Part shown: in pieces, positions 1-9,459 of the stretch
How positions within the stretch are numbered: position 1 is the stretch's first letter
Layout: each line of letters starts with the position of its first letter
Origin: Clostridiales bacterium
GTDB taxonomy: Bacteria; Bacillota; Clostridia; Lachnospirales; WQUN01
Reading direction: 5' to 3'
NCBI GenBank assembly: GCA_031269465.1
Contig: JAISZB010000098.1
Coordinates: 1-44,105, forward strand
Length of the DNA: 44,105 bases
The notes under the pieces: model-generated
Databases searched by the model: none
Seen by the model: the letters and a program-made list of their open reading frames with translations, nothing else
Told to the model about the DNA's origin: nothing
Position numbers and translations under genes: made by a program

Positions 1-83
1 TCCTTAGTCTATTTTTTAAGGAAAAACATCCCAGCCTTTTTATTGCGTTTTCCCAGTTTGCCTATATTCAAGATAATTTCCTC

Positions 84-107
84 AAAAAAAAGCGGGAGGC
101 CGCCCGC
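84..107 (-). terminator. Rho-independent terminator, leftward
   Basis: On the minus strand a GCGGG / CCCGC stem with a 6-nt loop is followed directly by eight T residues (seen as the A-run at 84-91 on the plus strand). The stem is short but GC-only. It would end leftward transcripts arriving from beyond position 110, for example from the small ORF at 253-462. Confidence 0.6.
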
Positions 108-252
108 CATTTCAGGCGAAGGCTTCCTGGTTTCGTAAAAACAGGCGAAATCAGGAATAATCTAGACTTTTGAATTGTTTTAAATCCATATGGAAATGTA
201 TCGGCAGCGCCCCCCAAAGGAATATTGCGCCCGTCAGCAAAATCCAGGAATA

Positions 253-462
253 TTAAGAAAAATCCAGGTTCTCCCTAATATTTGACCTCTCTATTGGAAT
301 AAAAGTCCATTTATGTGATTTAAATACATACAACTCACCACTGTCCAGTTTCGGGGCGCCGCGGAGATTCCTTGCATTCTTAACCTGCACCGCCCTACTG
401 GGCCGAAAGGGGATCATATTCCATTTCGGCGGGGAAAACTCAATCAGGGACAATATTCTCAA
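253..462 (-). CDS. Small hypothetical protein (69 aa), doubtful
   Basis: A 69-codon open frame on the minus strand lies upstream of the terminator at 84-107. I do not recognise the product. It has no signal peptide or membrane segment and is rich in Arg, Lys and Pro. No strong ribosome binding site is visible. It may be the tail of a decayed gene, since most of this flank is broken. Kept only because a terminator follows it in the same direction. Confidence 0.2.
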   Translation of the reverse strand: MRILSLIEFSPPKWNMIPFRPSRAVQVKNARNLRGAPKLDSGELYVFKSHKWTFIPIERSNIRENLDFS

Positions 463-1075
463 AATATCCAGCTTTTTGGGATCGACCGCTATAATGCTTG
501 ACTATAAGCATGCCATAATCAAGGCGGCTCAACTTCTGAGTCCGCCTGTAAACGGCAGAAATGCAAAAGCGCAGATTTTAAAAGTCGTAAAAAAGCGGCT
601 TTGGATCGGCGGCGTTGAGGGAACTCCGCTTTTCTTGCCGCATGCTCCCCCTAATTTCATCAAATGCAAAAAAGAATGCTCATCATTAATATGCCATTTT
701 ATAAAAAATAGAGCATACATTCCCATTTATGGGCTGAGAAGCAGCCTCGGCTTGAAAATAGCCATCAGGATGCTGAGGGGGCGAACAACAGGACAGTTTC
801 GAACAGGCAAAAGAAAAATAATGCAGTGAGTTTCATTATTCAAGCAAGTAGTGAATTTATAAGTTTTACATTTTTAAATGTATATTCCAGTTAACTTTTG
901 AACTTTTCCGCAAGGATTTCATGCTCTTTTTACTGGCAAATAATGTAATAAACTGTCTGAACAGTTACGAATATTTTTGATATTTATAGATATATCGGAA
1001 ATATTCTTCAGTTGATTGCGAATTGCAGGCTATAAAGCGCTGAGGCGGCGGCCCGCTCCGATTCAAGAGGCGGAT
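463..1075. other. No gene recognised
   Basis: Open frames exist on both strands (for example plus 476-829), but none has a convincing start site, composition or recognisable motif. The right part (830-1030) is AT-rich. I see no RNA gene or repeat here. Confidence 0.4.
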
Positions 1076-1940
1076 TCAAGCCTCCCTCCCCCAAAGCTGA
1101 ACAGGCCGGGAAATTTGGCGATTTGAAAGCCAGTGGGAAGCGCGGGCGTGGCGAAACTGGCGAGCATGATCACTCTCTGGAACTTCGGGACGCTCTCTGT
1201 GAGCAGCAGCGGCAAGAAGCTTTAAACGGCTGCTCACTGCCGTCTGACGTATTTTCTTGTGTTGCCCGCCATTTCTGGAGTAGAATGCATATGCCTCCGG
1301 CTCTGGGTTGTCACCCTGGAAATCTCGGAGGCAGCATCTCAGTTGCTCAACAGCCTTAGGTTCCAGAGCAAGAGCTCTGATTTTTTGGCCTTTTCCAATA
1401 AATGCGGCATAAGGGCCGCCCTCTGTCAGACGCAGTTGATCCACTTTCAGCGACAGCGTCCCGTCAAGCCTCGCTACGGTTCCATACATCGTGGCAATCA
1501 AGGTTTGATCGCGTCGACCGGCTGGCGTTGAGATGTCCGATGCCGCAAATGGCGCCGCCACAGCGTCTCTGCTCATTCCCGGCGCTTTCTTTTCTGTCGT
1601 TTTCATGCGTTCGATTTGGGTTGCCTCGAAGCTGAGCGAAGAACTCCCGCCTCCCGATGTCCGAGTCAGCCAAGGAACTTTCTGATGCCTGCATGCCGAT
1701 TATTGCAGGTTTCGGGGAAGCAGCCGCGTTCTTTGCGCATCCATCTCATCCACTCAACGATCCACTGTTGAAGCAGTCATAACTTAGTGTTTCTTCTCTA
1801 ATCCCTTTCATTATAAAAATCGGCGGCGCCATTTCATGCGGCCGGGTTGCATGCCCGCTTTTCCGATATGCCTCATAGCCATTGAGAAATTCCCGGATTC
1901 GCCTGGCAATGACGATGGCCTCTTTTTCAGGCTTTTTCAT
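1076..1940 (-). pseudogene. Tyrosine recombinase, third of trio, frameshifted and truncated
   Basis: The start is the ATG at 1940 (MKKPEKEAIVIARR), which overlaps the end of the upstream recombinase. The reading continues through at least two frames. The catalytic core is in the frame beginning near 1606, with a degraded first-Arg box (VARLDGTLSLKVDQL) and a retained histidine/arginine box (HARQFRHARASHW, near 1130-1170). The frame then stops before the catalytic tyrosine region, so the C-terminus is missing. Tyrosine recombinases of this type cut and rejoin DNA during transposition. Without the tyrosine and with frameshifts, this copy cannot be active. The overlap arrangement with its two upstream neighbours matches the recombinase-in-trio or Tn554-type arrangement. 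Confidence 0.8.
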
Positions 1941-2924
1941 AATCGCTCTCCTCCATATCCGTATCGCAGACGCTCTTTTCCGCCCGATTCAGATCGAGGG
2001 CTGGGCTATTAAAGCCGTCCCCGGTCAATCCGTTGAAAATGCCATTCAACGCCGGTGCAAGCGAGCGGTAATATTTAGCGCTTTCAAGGTCGCTATGCAC
2101 CATGCTTACGCTCAGGGCAAAAGTTTATCAAAGAAGTCCAACCCCTCGCCAACCCAGTGATTAATATTTTCAATGGCATAATTATGTCTTGGCCGGCATG
2201 CCGTTGCATGGGCGGCATTATACTTGCTCCAAAGCTGTCTGAAGTTCACGGCGGCCCATTGTTGAGTATAATGCGAACCTCTGGATGACGAGGAAAAATG
2301 CTCCCTTTCCGGGCGCAGCCATATCTGCGCATTAGCGATGGCATGGCATCATGCAGGACGACAAAATGTTGAGAATGGCCCTTAGAGCAGCGTACATTGA
2401 GGATGCCGCCATCCAAGTCGACATCGCCAGCCCGAGGGAGCCTTGCTTCATTTGCTCTGATCCCGCCGCTGTATAAAAGTCGGAAGAATGCCGGCGCGGC
2501 AAAACCTGCGCAAAATAACATCCCGCCTGCGCGGCATGGCCGGCAGGCCATCGCAAGCTTTGAAAAAGCTGTCCAGCCTTCTTCTGTAAATGCGTGGGGA
2601 ATATATGCGCGGGGCATTTCTGCAGGCATAGGCGGAGCATTGATTTCAGTCAGATTACGCTCTTTAAGATATTTAACAAAGTGAAAAACAGCATATCCTT
2701 TCTCGATGTGAATTGCTTAGCAATTCTGCATTGCGTCTGCGGTGCCAGCCATCTGCCATTTCCTGCGTTAGCTCCGCCGCTCCGGAGAACAGCGCTGCGC
2801 AATGGCGGCCAAAAAGACGGATATTCAGGTTGTCCGCATCATTCCAGTGGCCTGGCGCCTGTCTATAGGCAATAAAGGATTCCATCACAGGCACGAGAAA
2901 TGATTCAAATTCATGCATCAGCAA
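1927..2924 (-). pseudogene. Tyrosine recombinase, second of trio, frameshifted
   Basis: The start is the ATG at 2924, overlapping the end of the upstream recombinase by 14 nt. The N-terminal SAM-like DNA-binding part lies at 2673-2924 (AYRQAPGHWNDADNLN). A second frame at 2246-2629 has the first catalytic Arg region (SGGIRANEARLPRAGDVDL). A third stretch at about 1990-2240 has a degraded His/Arg box (CRPRHNYAIENINHW, first His replaced by Cys) and the Tyr region (HSDLESAKYYRSL). The frame ends at a TGA at 1927-1929, inside the start of the next recombinase. Two or more frameshifts separate these parts, so this is a dead gene, but its family is clear. Confidence 0.8.
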
Positions 2925-3245
2925 ACGCCTCCAATGAGATGGGAAAGCGTTCGATGCTCAGAACGCAATCCTTCAAATTAACATGGTTGGCATAGCTGTA
3001 CGTTTCGATCGATCTGGGATTGATATGTCCGGCAATAGCGCTGATAGCCGGTTGTTGGATTCCTTTGCCCATCAATGCTGCAGCCAGGCTATGCCGAGAG
3101 AGATGGAACCCTTTTCTGCCGCCCTTTTCTTGGCGCATCCCCAACGCATTCACAATGCTCTCCGAAGCTCTCCATGCACCCTCGCCGGATATTCCTGCAA
3201 ACGGGGCCTTCCAAGCAAGAGATAATGATGGGCGGTTGCTGGCGG
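2911..3245 (-). pseudogene. Tyrosine recombinase, first of trio, C-terminal fragment
   Basis: Only the catalytic C-terminus remains. It has the Arg of the His/Arg box (FHLSRHSLAAALMGKG), the second His (AGHINPRSIETY) and the nucleophilic Tyr in SIETYSYAN. About 30 codons upstream of 3153 (GISGEGAWRASESIVNALG) continue the same frame, and a one-base shift near 3210 breaks the rest. The upstream two thirds of the gene are absent. Its stop overlaps the start of the second recombinase, as in intact trios. Confidence 0.75.
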
Positions 3246-3413
3246 GCCGTTCTTGGGCTATTATATATAAATTAATTGCAAATCAAAATTCGTTTTATTC
3301 AGAGCTGCGCCCTGACAAGCGCGTTTGCGTTTGCAGTTATTATGAGAATCCCAGGTTTTCTCAAAGCATTTGCAAACATCGTTCCAACAGTGACGTTCAC
3401 TCTCAGTTAGCAT

Positions 3414-3659
3414 TCACTGGATCATCTTGTGAATGCCTTTGATGTAAACATCTGAGCATCCGATTTCCTCAATGCCGGATATAAGTTGGAGACAGCTGTT
3501 TCTGAGATTTTCAAATCCATAGTCAAATCCATCCTTTGCCAATAAATAGTAGACTTAGCCGCAATTCATGGGTTTAACTATTTGTTTTGCATCTTGTCCT
3601 AACTCAATTACAGCCACTAACGCAAGCATATTTGACATCCACAAAAATACCCGCCGCAT
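3414..3659 (-). pseudogene. Small unknown gene with an in-frame TAA
   Basis: Starting at an ATG at 3659, the minus strand reads 81 codons to a TGA at 3414-3416, with a single internal TAA at 3555-3557 (codon 35). The text either side is protein-like and in the same frame: ALVAVIELGQDAKQIVKPMN before the stop and YYLLAKDGFDYGFENLRN after it. I do not recognise the family. The likely reading is one nonsense mutation in a small gene or in the tail of a larger one. The frame's openness is seen directly; that it was once a gene is inferred. Confidence 0.35.
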
Positions 3660-4019
3660 ATTAGTTGGCATTGGGTTCATTGTTAATATTTGATTAGCCG
3701 TCAATTGTGAAATGTTAAACAAAAATAAAATCAAAACATTTTTAATCTAACAAAAGCTATGACATGAGGATTAAGCAAGAATTTCTTTATTTTATTCTGT
3801 CTTTATTTATGTTATGATAATATGGGTCTTTAAACTCAAGCGGGTACTGCCCTGCGTCCAACGACTCAAGCACTGATTTTACAAGGTACTTATATGTGCA
3901 TTCTTGCTTTTTGCCCAGCTAAGTTTAAAGAATCGAAAATAGCAGCTTATCCACATTCAAAGTTTGGTGAAAGGCTCAAGCCTAGATGCAAAGAGCGGGG
4001 ATGCGAGGAGGAATTAAAT
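3660..4019. promoter_or_regulatory. AT-rich leader of the MNT/HEPN cassette
   Basis: This AT-rich stretch has no convincing gene. A TATGAT hexamer near 3813-3818 could serve as a -10 box for the following cassette, but I see no matching -35. A strong ribosome binding site, GAGGAGGAA, lies at 4004-4012 and decides the start of the next gene. Confidence 0.3.
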
Positions 4020-4385
4020 TTGATTGCATGTCATGAACTCTCAGAGATGCTCAGTAATTTTGCGGAAAGCTTGCGATGCTTGTTTGGCCGCCATTTGAAG
4101 GGCGTAATCCTATTTGGCTCTTACGCAAGGGGGGACTTTGATGAAGAATCAGATATAGATGTCTTGGTGCTTGTTGATATTGACAAAGGAGAGCTATATA
4201 AATATCGCACTAGGATTTCCCAAATTGCTGAGAAATGCGATTGGGATTGCGACAACCTTATTTCGCCATTGCTTAAAAATTATGAAGAATACTTGGAATA
4301 TCAGGGCGTTTCCGGCCTATACAAAACCATTATGCGTGAGGGGGTTCCCATATATGCAGAAGGATTACGGCAAAGATCTAGTTAA
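4020..4385 (+). CDS. MNT-type minimal nucleotidyltransferase (antitoxin-like)
   Basis: A 121-aa protein of the pol-beta nucleotidyltransferase fold. The signature GSYARG is at residues 33-38 and the metal-binding DID is at 45-47 (SDIDVLVLVD), spaced as in MntA-type enzymes. In characterised pairs the MNT protein neutralises a HEPN partner by adding AMP to it. I chose the TTG at 4020 because GAGGAGGAA sits about 7 nt upstream and the resulting size is normal for the family. An upstream ATG at 3894 would add 42 residues without family support. The 3' end overlaps the HEPN gene by 32 nt, so the two are translationally coupled. No frameshift or missing catalytic residue is seen. Confidence 0.85.
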   Translation: MIACHELSEMLSNFAESLRCLFGRHLKGVILFGSYARGDFDEESDIDVLVLVDIDKGELYKYRTRISQIAEKCDWDCDNLISPLLKNYEEYLEYQGVSGLYKTIMREGVPIYAEGLRQRSS

Positions 4386-4761
4386 CTACAGGCTTGAAAG
4401 AGCGGATGAGTGTTTGCGTGACGCGCAGGACGATCTCAACGCGGATAGCCTTTACTCGGCGGCGAACAGGATTTATTATGCGGTTTTTCAATCCATGCGC
4501 GCCGTACTTGCTCGCGACGGCGTAGATTTCAGCAAACATTCAGGAGTGATTGCATATTTTCGTAAAAAGTATATTAAAACAGGATTGATCAAGAAGGGAT
4601 ATTCCGACTTAATAAGAAATGCAGTATCTATTCGCTCAGAATCTGATTACAGCGATTTTTTCACGCCTGAGAAGAAAGAATTGGAAGAACTGTTGAGAAT
4701 TGCGAGAGATTTTTGGAAGGCGACAAAAGAGATTTCCACGCAATCCAAAAACGATGAGTAG
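4354..4761 (+). CDS. HEPN-domain protein (COG1895/UPF0332-like), toxin-like partner
   Basis: A 135-aa all-helical HEPN protein starting at an ATG inside the preceding MNT gene. The N-terminal helix has the typical YRLERADECLRDAQ pattern and the middle has SAANRIYYAVFQSMRA. The usual RX4-6H ribonuclease motif is represented by R94-S-E-S-D-Y99, with Tyr in the His position, as in the COG1895 branch. HEPN partners in MNT/HEPN modules are RNases or RNA-binding toxins. Whether this R-X4-Y form is catalytic cannot be told from sequence. Together with the upstream gene it forms a two-gene toxin-antitoxin cassette, one of the few intact modules of the left flank. Confidence 0.85.
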   Translation: MQKDYGKDLVNYRLERADECLRDAQDDLNADSLYSAANRIYYAVFQSMRAVLARDGVDFSKHSGVIAYFRKKYIKTGLIKKGYSDLIRNAVSIRSESDYSDFFTPEKKELEELLRIARDFWKATKEISTQSKNDE

Positions 4762-5798
4762 ATAAAGGTCTGCGGCTGTGACCGTCGAGAACAGTCTCAG
4801 GCGAAGATTGAAAGGTAAAAATGGCGGCGCAGGGGAAAATTGTCCAGTTGTACTGATGAGCGTAAATATACTATTGTGAGGTCGGATTAAGCACTTTGTG
4901 TATATTGCAACTTCAAAATTGAAACCTTCCCAAGCTCACAGTATATCTGATAATAATGCATCAGTTCTATTGAAATTATAAGCTTTGATGTACTATGCTT
5001 ATGGACATGTACATATTTAAGAGTGACAAGGATCTCCATATAAAGCTGGTTGCACATTCGCCGGGCAAAAATTGAGACGATTGCATACAAGCGCAAGATG
5101 CCAAGAAGATGCGCATGAAATCGCTCATTTTCATTTTAGGAAAAGAATCGCAACTAAATTACTTTGATGCGGATGCTTATAAAGTCTAGTTCAGACTTAA
5201 TAGCATGTTTTTATCATAGTTTTTTTTCTCCCAAGTTGCAACAATAAAATATCATGAGCCAATTTACCGCTAATAGGCGCAAAAATACATCCCCTTTCTC
5301 TAAGGCAAGCAAAGCGACCACAGCCCAAAATTCCAAGCCTTTGGAAAGGAGGCGCTTAGCGTACTGCTGTGCGACAGAGGTGGATACATCTCATCCAATC
5401 GCTGGGTGTCAAAGAGCCATGCATCGACAAGTTGAACTAACTCGTTATTGTCCGGTAATAAGGAAAAGAAATGCGTCCAAGCCTCCGCTTGGGGATAATG
5501 AACGTCTGCTATATTAAAACCACTTGGCGCTCGCGTCGCTGATGGTTGCCCCAGCTGATTCAGGCACGAACAGTTCGGCGGAAATGATTGAGGGGATTGT
5601 TGCAGAAACGTCGCAGGCTTTGAGAATATTTTCGACGACGGGCACAGGGAGTGATTTTGAAATGCTTCTGCGGTCAATACGGTCGTTTCAATGTGAAAAT
5701 AAGTGTCGAGCTTCTTTCGCAGGCGGGAAACCGCAGCCGGGTAAATTTCTGAGTACCGGGCTGAGCGCGGCAAGGAGAGCGCCGACGATATAGCCTTT
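4762..5798. other. AT-rich gap and ambiguous ORFs
   Basis: The stretch 4762-5250 is AT-rich with no supported gene. From 5254 to 5798 open frames overlap on both strands (plus 5254-5517 and 5524-5793; minus 5300-5806, 168 aa). None has a ribosome binding site or a motif I recognise, and I cannot decide which strand, if any, was coding. Confidence 0.35.
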
Positions 5799-6247
5799 AT
5801 GAACAAACTGCCAACTGGTGTAACGCCGCCCCCGGCGCGATGGTGCGAGCGTTTAAGCCAGTATTACGAGCAGAAAGCTGAAAGCCACAATCGGAAAAGT
5901 CAGAGGGCTGTCTGCCAAATGGTACGCGACATGGGCGATATAGGCTTCATTATAGATACGCTTGAATCGGACAAAATCCGAACGCTCTATGAAAGGCGGT
6001 GGTTTCCAGAAAGTCTGTATCTGTTGGCTAGGTGGATTATCTGAGCCGTGAGAACGATTTGCCGCTCTGCAAAGAATACAGCGACATACGCAAGGCGCGG
6101 CTTGCCGCTCCGATTTATCCGGCAAGCATTATCGCTATGAGCGTGGAATCGGGGAGCGAAAGTCCCAAGAAAGAAGGATACGATATGGCAATTCCTGAGT
6201 TTAAGCGATTCAACATTGTTGAAAGCGAGGTGAGGAATGTCTATTGA
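5799..6247 (+). pseudogene. Hypothetical partner of a nucleotidyltransferase, one-base frameshift
   Basis: The frame opens with MNKLPTGVTPPPARWCERLS at 5799 and runs to about 6028. There a missing base shifts the reading, which continues as VDYLSRENDLPLCKEY to the stop at 6247. Restoring one base gives a continuous protein of about 149 aa. I do not recognise a domain. The 3' end overlaps the start of the downstream nucleotidyltransferase by 11 nt, and GAGGTGAGG within its tail is that gene's ribosome binding site, so the two formed an operon. By position it could be the antitoxin-like member of the pair; that role is inference. Confidence 0.55.
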
Positions 6248-6850
6248 AACGCCGTTTACAAAGGAAAAATCTCAACACTTGCCTAAAAGAACTGGCAAAA
6301 GAGTTCCGCAGACTGAACTGAACAGCGACGCCCACCGAAATTATCCTTATTGGCGGCGCGTCCATCCTCGCAAACTAGGTTTCCGTGAAATGACCTATGA
6401 TATGGATGCGATTATTGTGGAGTCTACCGCAATGAAAGAAGCTATTAACAGGGTTGGCGATAAATTCGGGTTGCCAAACGGCTGGCTAAACACGGATTTC
6501 AAACGCATAACATCTTATTCTGATAAATTGTTTGAAGTATCCGTTTATTACAAGACATTTTCCAATATCGTGACGGTGAGAACCATCGCGGCCGAATATC
6601 TGATTGCCATGAAGCTGATGAGCGGAAGGCGGTATAAGAACGGTCCGATGTGGCGGGGATTCTGTGGGAACATCGGAAAAATGGGCGGCCGATTGCCAAA
6701 GATGCGATGCGGGAGATCCGGCTGCTGGCGAAATGCAGCATTGACCCGGCAGACCGACTTGCCGCCCGCAAGGACGGCGCAAACGCGCATTTCATTGAAT
6801 TATCAGGTTCAAGAAAGCTCTTACGCAATCAAACACGTAGATAATGGCAA
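6237..6850 (+). pseudogene. Nucleotidyltransferase (DUF6036/AbiEii-like), multiple frameshifts
   Basis: The start at 6237 has a good ribosome binding site. After about 12 codons the true frame is displaced. Reading another frame recovers LNTCLKELAKEFRRLN and then EIILIGGASILAN, the GG-containing active-site loop. Near 6380 the frame returns with FREMTYDMDAIIVES, which carries the metal-binding D-x-D of this fold. Near 6640 it shifts again, giving VAGILWEHRKNGRPIAKDAM. At least three indels are needed to rebuild the protein. The family is recognisable, but this copy is inactive. The cassette resembles nucleotidyltransferase-based abortive infection or toxin-antitoxin modules. Confidence 0.7.
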
Positions 6851-6955
6851 ATCGGCTGCGGTAAAATCCAAAATCGCCGTCTTAATCCAAATTGCTAAAG
6901 TATTCAAGAAGGTGAAGTTATGTGAACATATAGAATAGCGTTCCGTGTAGATAAA

Positions 6956-7201
6956 AGATAAACTCCACCTTGCGGGGGAAGAAGAGGTAAGCGAACAGTA
7001 CGGTGAGATAAGTTTGTCGCTGGAACAAGAACTCAGTATCTTGGCTTGGCTTTGCAACATTTTACAGCGGTCGAATTAGATCTGGCTTTACTTGCGCATG
7101 AATTTGAAATTCACGGCGTATCTGCTGAGGATTCATCAACTGAGCGCAACGGCGATTTCCTTATAAAAACCATATGGGATATCGTTCATAATGGCATTTA
7201 A
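6956..7201 (+). pseudogene. Short frameshifted coding remnant, unknown
   Basis: One frame reads DKLHLAGEEEVSEQYGEIS and LSLEQELSILAWL to about 7055. A second frame takes over with HFTAVELDLALLAHEFEIHG and runs to a TAA at 7199-7201. The two halves join naturally if one indel is corrected near 7050. I do not recognise the product. It follows the decayed nucleotidyltransferase in the same direction and may be the last gene of that cassette. Confidence 0.3.
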
Positions 7202-7231
7202 TATCATGTAAATTTTCAGGATATTGCCCTA

Positions 7232-8194
7232 TCACTTGCCCAGGGGGTATTCTTCACGCAATAGCGTTAAATTGCCGCCATCTTTGTCAACACAAAAATC
7301 AGCTATATAATTATAATGCCCTCGCCAGCTATCGCCCTCGCGATAGCCATGCACATAAACGGTGAACAAAACGAAATTGTCTCTTATTTCAATGTCATTA
7401 TAGAGCATATAGTCAGAGCTATCGAAACGAGGCAATCTGTCTGCTGAAAAAAGGGTTGTAAATCCTCTTTCATCCGGCTTGCAACGAATCAAATCTGTCA
7501 TGGGATTCATTTTGTTGATTGTTTCGCCGGTATCATGCTCGCCATACAAATAGCCATCTCGGTTATAGCAAAAAATAGAACTAAGCATATCTCCAAGGTA
7601 TTCTTTGTCTGTACCATCTGGTCTTATTCGGTAGCATCCCTCATCTGCGCTGCCTTTAACAGTCCAAAAATTATAATAAATCAAATCATCAACAATAACA
7701 AATTTATTATCATCTGTCAGCCAAAAGTGTTCAAGCGCGCTGCCATCTTTTTTCATTCGCGCAAAGTCGCCGCTAAAATAACCCGCGCTTCCTTCATAGC
7801 TTCCCGCACTTATAATAATCCAGTCTCCGCATATTCCAAAGTCGACAATGCTCTTAAGGGCAGGGCTGATGCCACCATTTTCAGCCGGTGGGAAGACTGC
7901 GATCTGCATTGGATTAGAAGCCGATGCGTTTTTATCAAGAGCATACATAACGCAGTTATCTTCTTCAAGCACGCAATAATACTGAGTATCGCCATCATTC
8001 CCCAAATAATTAGCGTTTTCTATTTCTGCTGGAAGCTTGCCGCTTCCCTCATCACTTATGCTTATAGGATTTACCGTGTTCTTACCATTCATATTGATAG
8101 CGGAAGACGCTGGGCAGCCTGAAACACTCAGAGAAATAGTTGTTAAAATCGAATGAATGGCAATTCGCTTTAGGACTATCGTTAAATTCATCAC
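7232..8194 (-). CDS. Predicted lipoprotein, DUF5050-like repeat protein
   Basis: A 320-aa protein with a short basic N-terminus, a hydrophobic segment and a lipobox VSGC ending at Cys27, so it should be exported and lipid-anchored on the outside of the membrane. The body has repeated short beta-rich units with Tyr, Asp and Gly, such as GCYRIRPDGTDKEYLGD and FARMKKDGSALEHFW. These resemble the DUF5050/TolB-like propeller proteins common in Firmicutes. The start is GTG at 8194 or ATG at 8191; AAGGAG lies about 10 nt upstream. It appears monocistronic and intact, and a palindromic repeat begins about 60 nt upstream at 8253. The ligand is unknown. Confidence 0.8.
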   Translation of the reverse strand: MMNLTIVLKRIAIHSILTTISLSVSGCPASSAINMNGKNTVNPISISDEGSGKLPAEIENANYLGNDGDTQYYCVLEEDNCVMYALDKNASASNPMQIAVFPPAENGGISPALKSIVDFGICGDWIIISAGSYEGSAGYFSGDFARMKKDGSALEHFWLTDDNKFVIVDDLIYYNFWTVKGSADEGCYRIRPDGTDKEYLGDMLSSIFCYNRDGYLYGEHDTGETINKMNPMTDLIRCKPDERGFTTLFSADRLPRFDSSDYMLYNDIEIRDNFVLFTVYVHGYREGDSWRGHYNYIADFCVDKDGGNLTLLREEYPLGK

Positions 8195-8252
8195 TCAAAT
8201 CAATCTCCTTTATATCCGTTATGTATATATGCATATTAGAGAACTCCAATGA

Positions 8253-8352
8253 TATACTGATTTTCATAGGAAACTGCTTTTATGGGAGCCTGATAATACA
8301 GCAAGTGCGATTGATATCGGCATTCGCACTGCTTAATGGATAATCAAACTCC
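8253..8352. repeat. Palindromic repeat copy R1
   Basis: The left end is TATACTGATTTTCAT at 8253. The core at 8284-8352 has imperfect inverted arms (GGAGCCTGATAAT and ATAATCAAACTCC) around a TGATATCGGCATTCGCAC centre, in reverse orientation to most copies. The right terminal repeat is not recognisable. Confidence 0.75.
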
Positions 8353-8563
8353 AAAAAATCACGCCTTCTGCGTCCGCAGTCCAGTTTCTGTCTTTTTTCA
8401 GGGATAAGGGTGTAGGACTGGTGAGCCTATTCGCATTCTGGGCGGGGCTTAGGTTTCGCTTCTGCGTCTGTGGTTCCCGCACTTCCTGGAGAGGGAGAAG
8501 TCTCAACCAGGCATGCCCCTGACTTGACAGAAAGCGCATGCGTTGAAAATAACGCCATATAAC

Positions 8564-8664
8564 TATACTGATTTGCATATGAAAGTTCTGATTTAGGAGC
8601 TTGATTATACAGTGTCTGGATAATCAAGCTCCTAAATCGGTACATTTGGCTGCAAATCAGTATA
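8564..8664. repeat. Palindromic repeat copy R2, complete, shortest form
   Basis: This 101-bp element has terminal inverted repeats TATACTGATTTGCA and TGCAAATCAGTATA. It has a perfect 19-bp internal stem (GATTTAGGAGCTTGATTAT and its complement) around a short loop. It lacks the CCGATATCGG centre seen in longer copies. It is the cleanest example of the TATACTG...CAGTATA ends. Confidence 0.9.
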
Positions 8665-9162
8665 CGGGCAGGGGCCATTTGCTTTTTGCTCTGTCTGCAC
8701 TCACTCCAGTTGAGCCATAGGTTGCCGCAAGGAATATATTTCCGTTAATGCGGATGCCTTTGCAAGTTCTGGCATAGTTATTGTTGATTGAGCTTTAAAC
8801 ACGTCAATGCTCCCGAGTGTCCAATAAGGCGGCAGCTGCTGAGCACTCAAAGGCAAAACCTAGTCTGCCGCCACCAGGACTCCGCTGAGAAATGGGGCGG
8901 CGCCTGAACACGCAACTCCATTTCTCAAAGACCTTCCGTCACCAATGCGCTTCACTCAGGCACAACACTTAGCGCTACGTTTTAGCGTTGCACTAAGTGT
9001 TTAGATTGCAACGCTATGGCTTCAATAACAAGATAAACCTCAGGCAGGTCAGGAATAGTGACTGCTTCAATAGGTACAAACCCCGTTTTCTATTCGTCCC
9101 TGATACATTCCCGCTGAGCAGGAACAGCTGCAGGCGCGTATGGCAGACGCGGGGACAAACAA
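8665..9162. other. No gene recognised
   Basis: There are several stops in all frames or short frames without support, and no repeat or RNA gene is visible. A short inverted pair around 8965-9005 (AACACTTAGCGC and GCACTAAGTGTT) could form a hairpin, without a T-run. Confidence 0.3.
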
Positions 9163-9390
9163 ATGGCGCTCAATGGGCATGTCTTGCATGTTGACCTCTC
9201 CAAGGTAAAAGAACTCGTTTCCTTCCAACGACATTGTGCGAACAATCTATATCAATCGGTAATCATCTCCAGCACTTACGGCGGCGTGCACCCGGAGAAT
9301 ATAGCGGCGTTGCAGAAAGACTGCGCCGCACTTTGGGGGCTGCGGTCTGATTTGCTTAAACAGCTTGCGGAGATGGTGAAAATGCAGTGA
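9163..9390 (+). CDS. Small hypothetical protein with its own terminator
   Basis: A 75-aa frame, starting at ATG 9163, ends 5 nt before a strong Rho-independent terminator in the same direction, which supports real transcription. The C-terminal half is helical and amphipathic (ALQKDCAALWGLRSDLLKQL). I do not recognise the family. An overlapping upstream frame (MADAGTNKWRSMG) may mean that the original N-terminus was displaced by a frameshift, so this could be the tail of a phage-type gene. Confidence 0.45.
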   Translation: MALNGHVLHVDLSKVKELVSFQRHCANNLYQSVIISSTYGGVHPENIAALQKDCAALWGLRSDLLKQLAEMVKMQ

Positions 9391-9395
9391 AAAAC

Positions 9396-9440
9396 GGGAG
9401 CGTCCGGCTTATCACGCGCCGACGCTCCCTGCCTTTTTTC
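9396..9440 (+). terminator. Rho-independent terminator
   Basis: A perfect 9-bp stem, GGGAGCGTC (9396-9404) with GACGCTCCC (9421-9429), is followed by a T-run at 9434-9439. It terminates the small ORF ending at 9390. Confidence 0.85.
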
Positions 9441-9459
9441 ATACACATGATTTCTCACT

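Noticed and set aside
5300..5806. 168-aa minus-strand ORF
   Set aside because: No ribosome site or family pattern; the plus strand is equally open. Left as unresolved.
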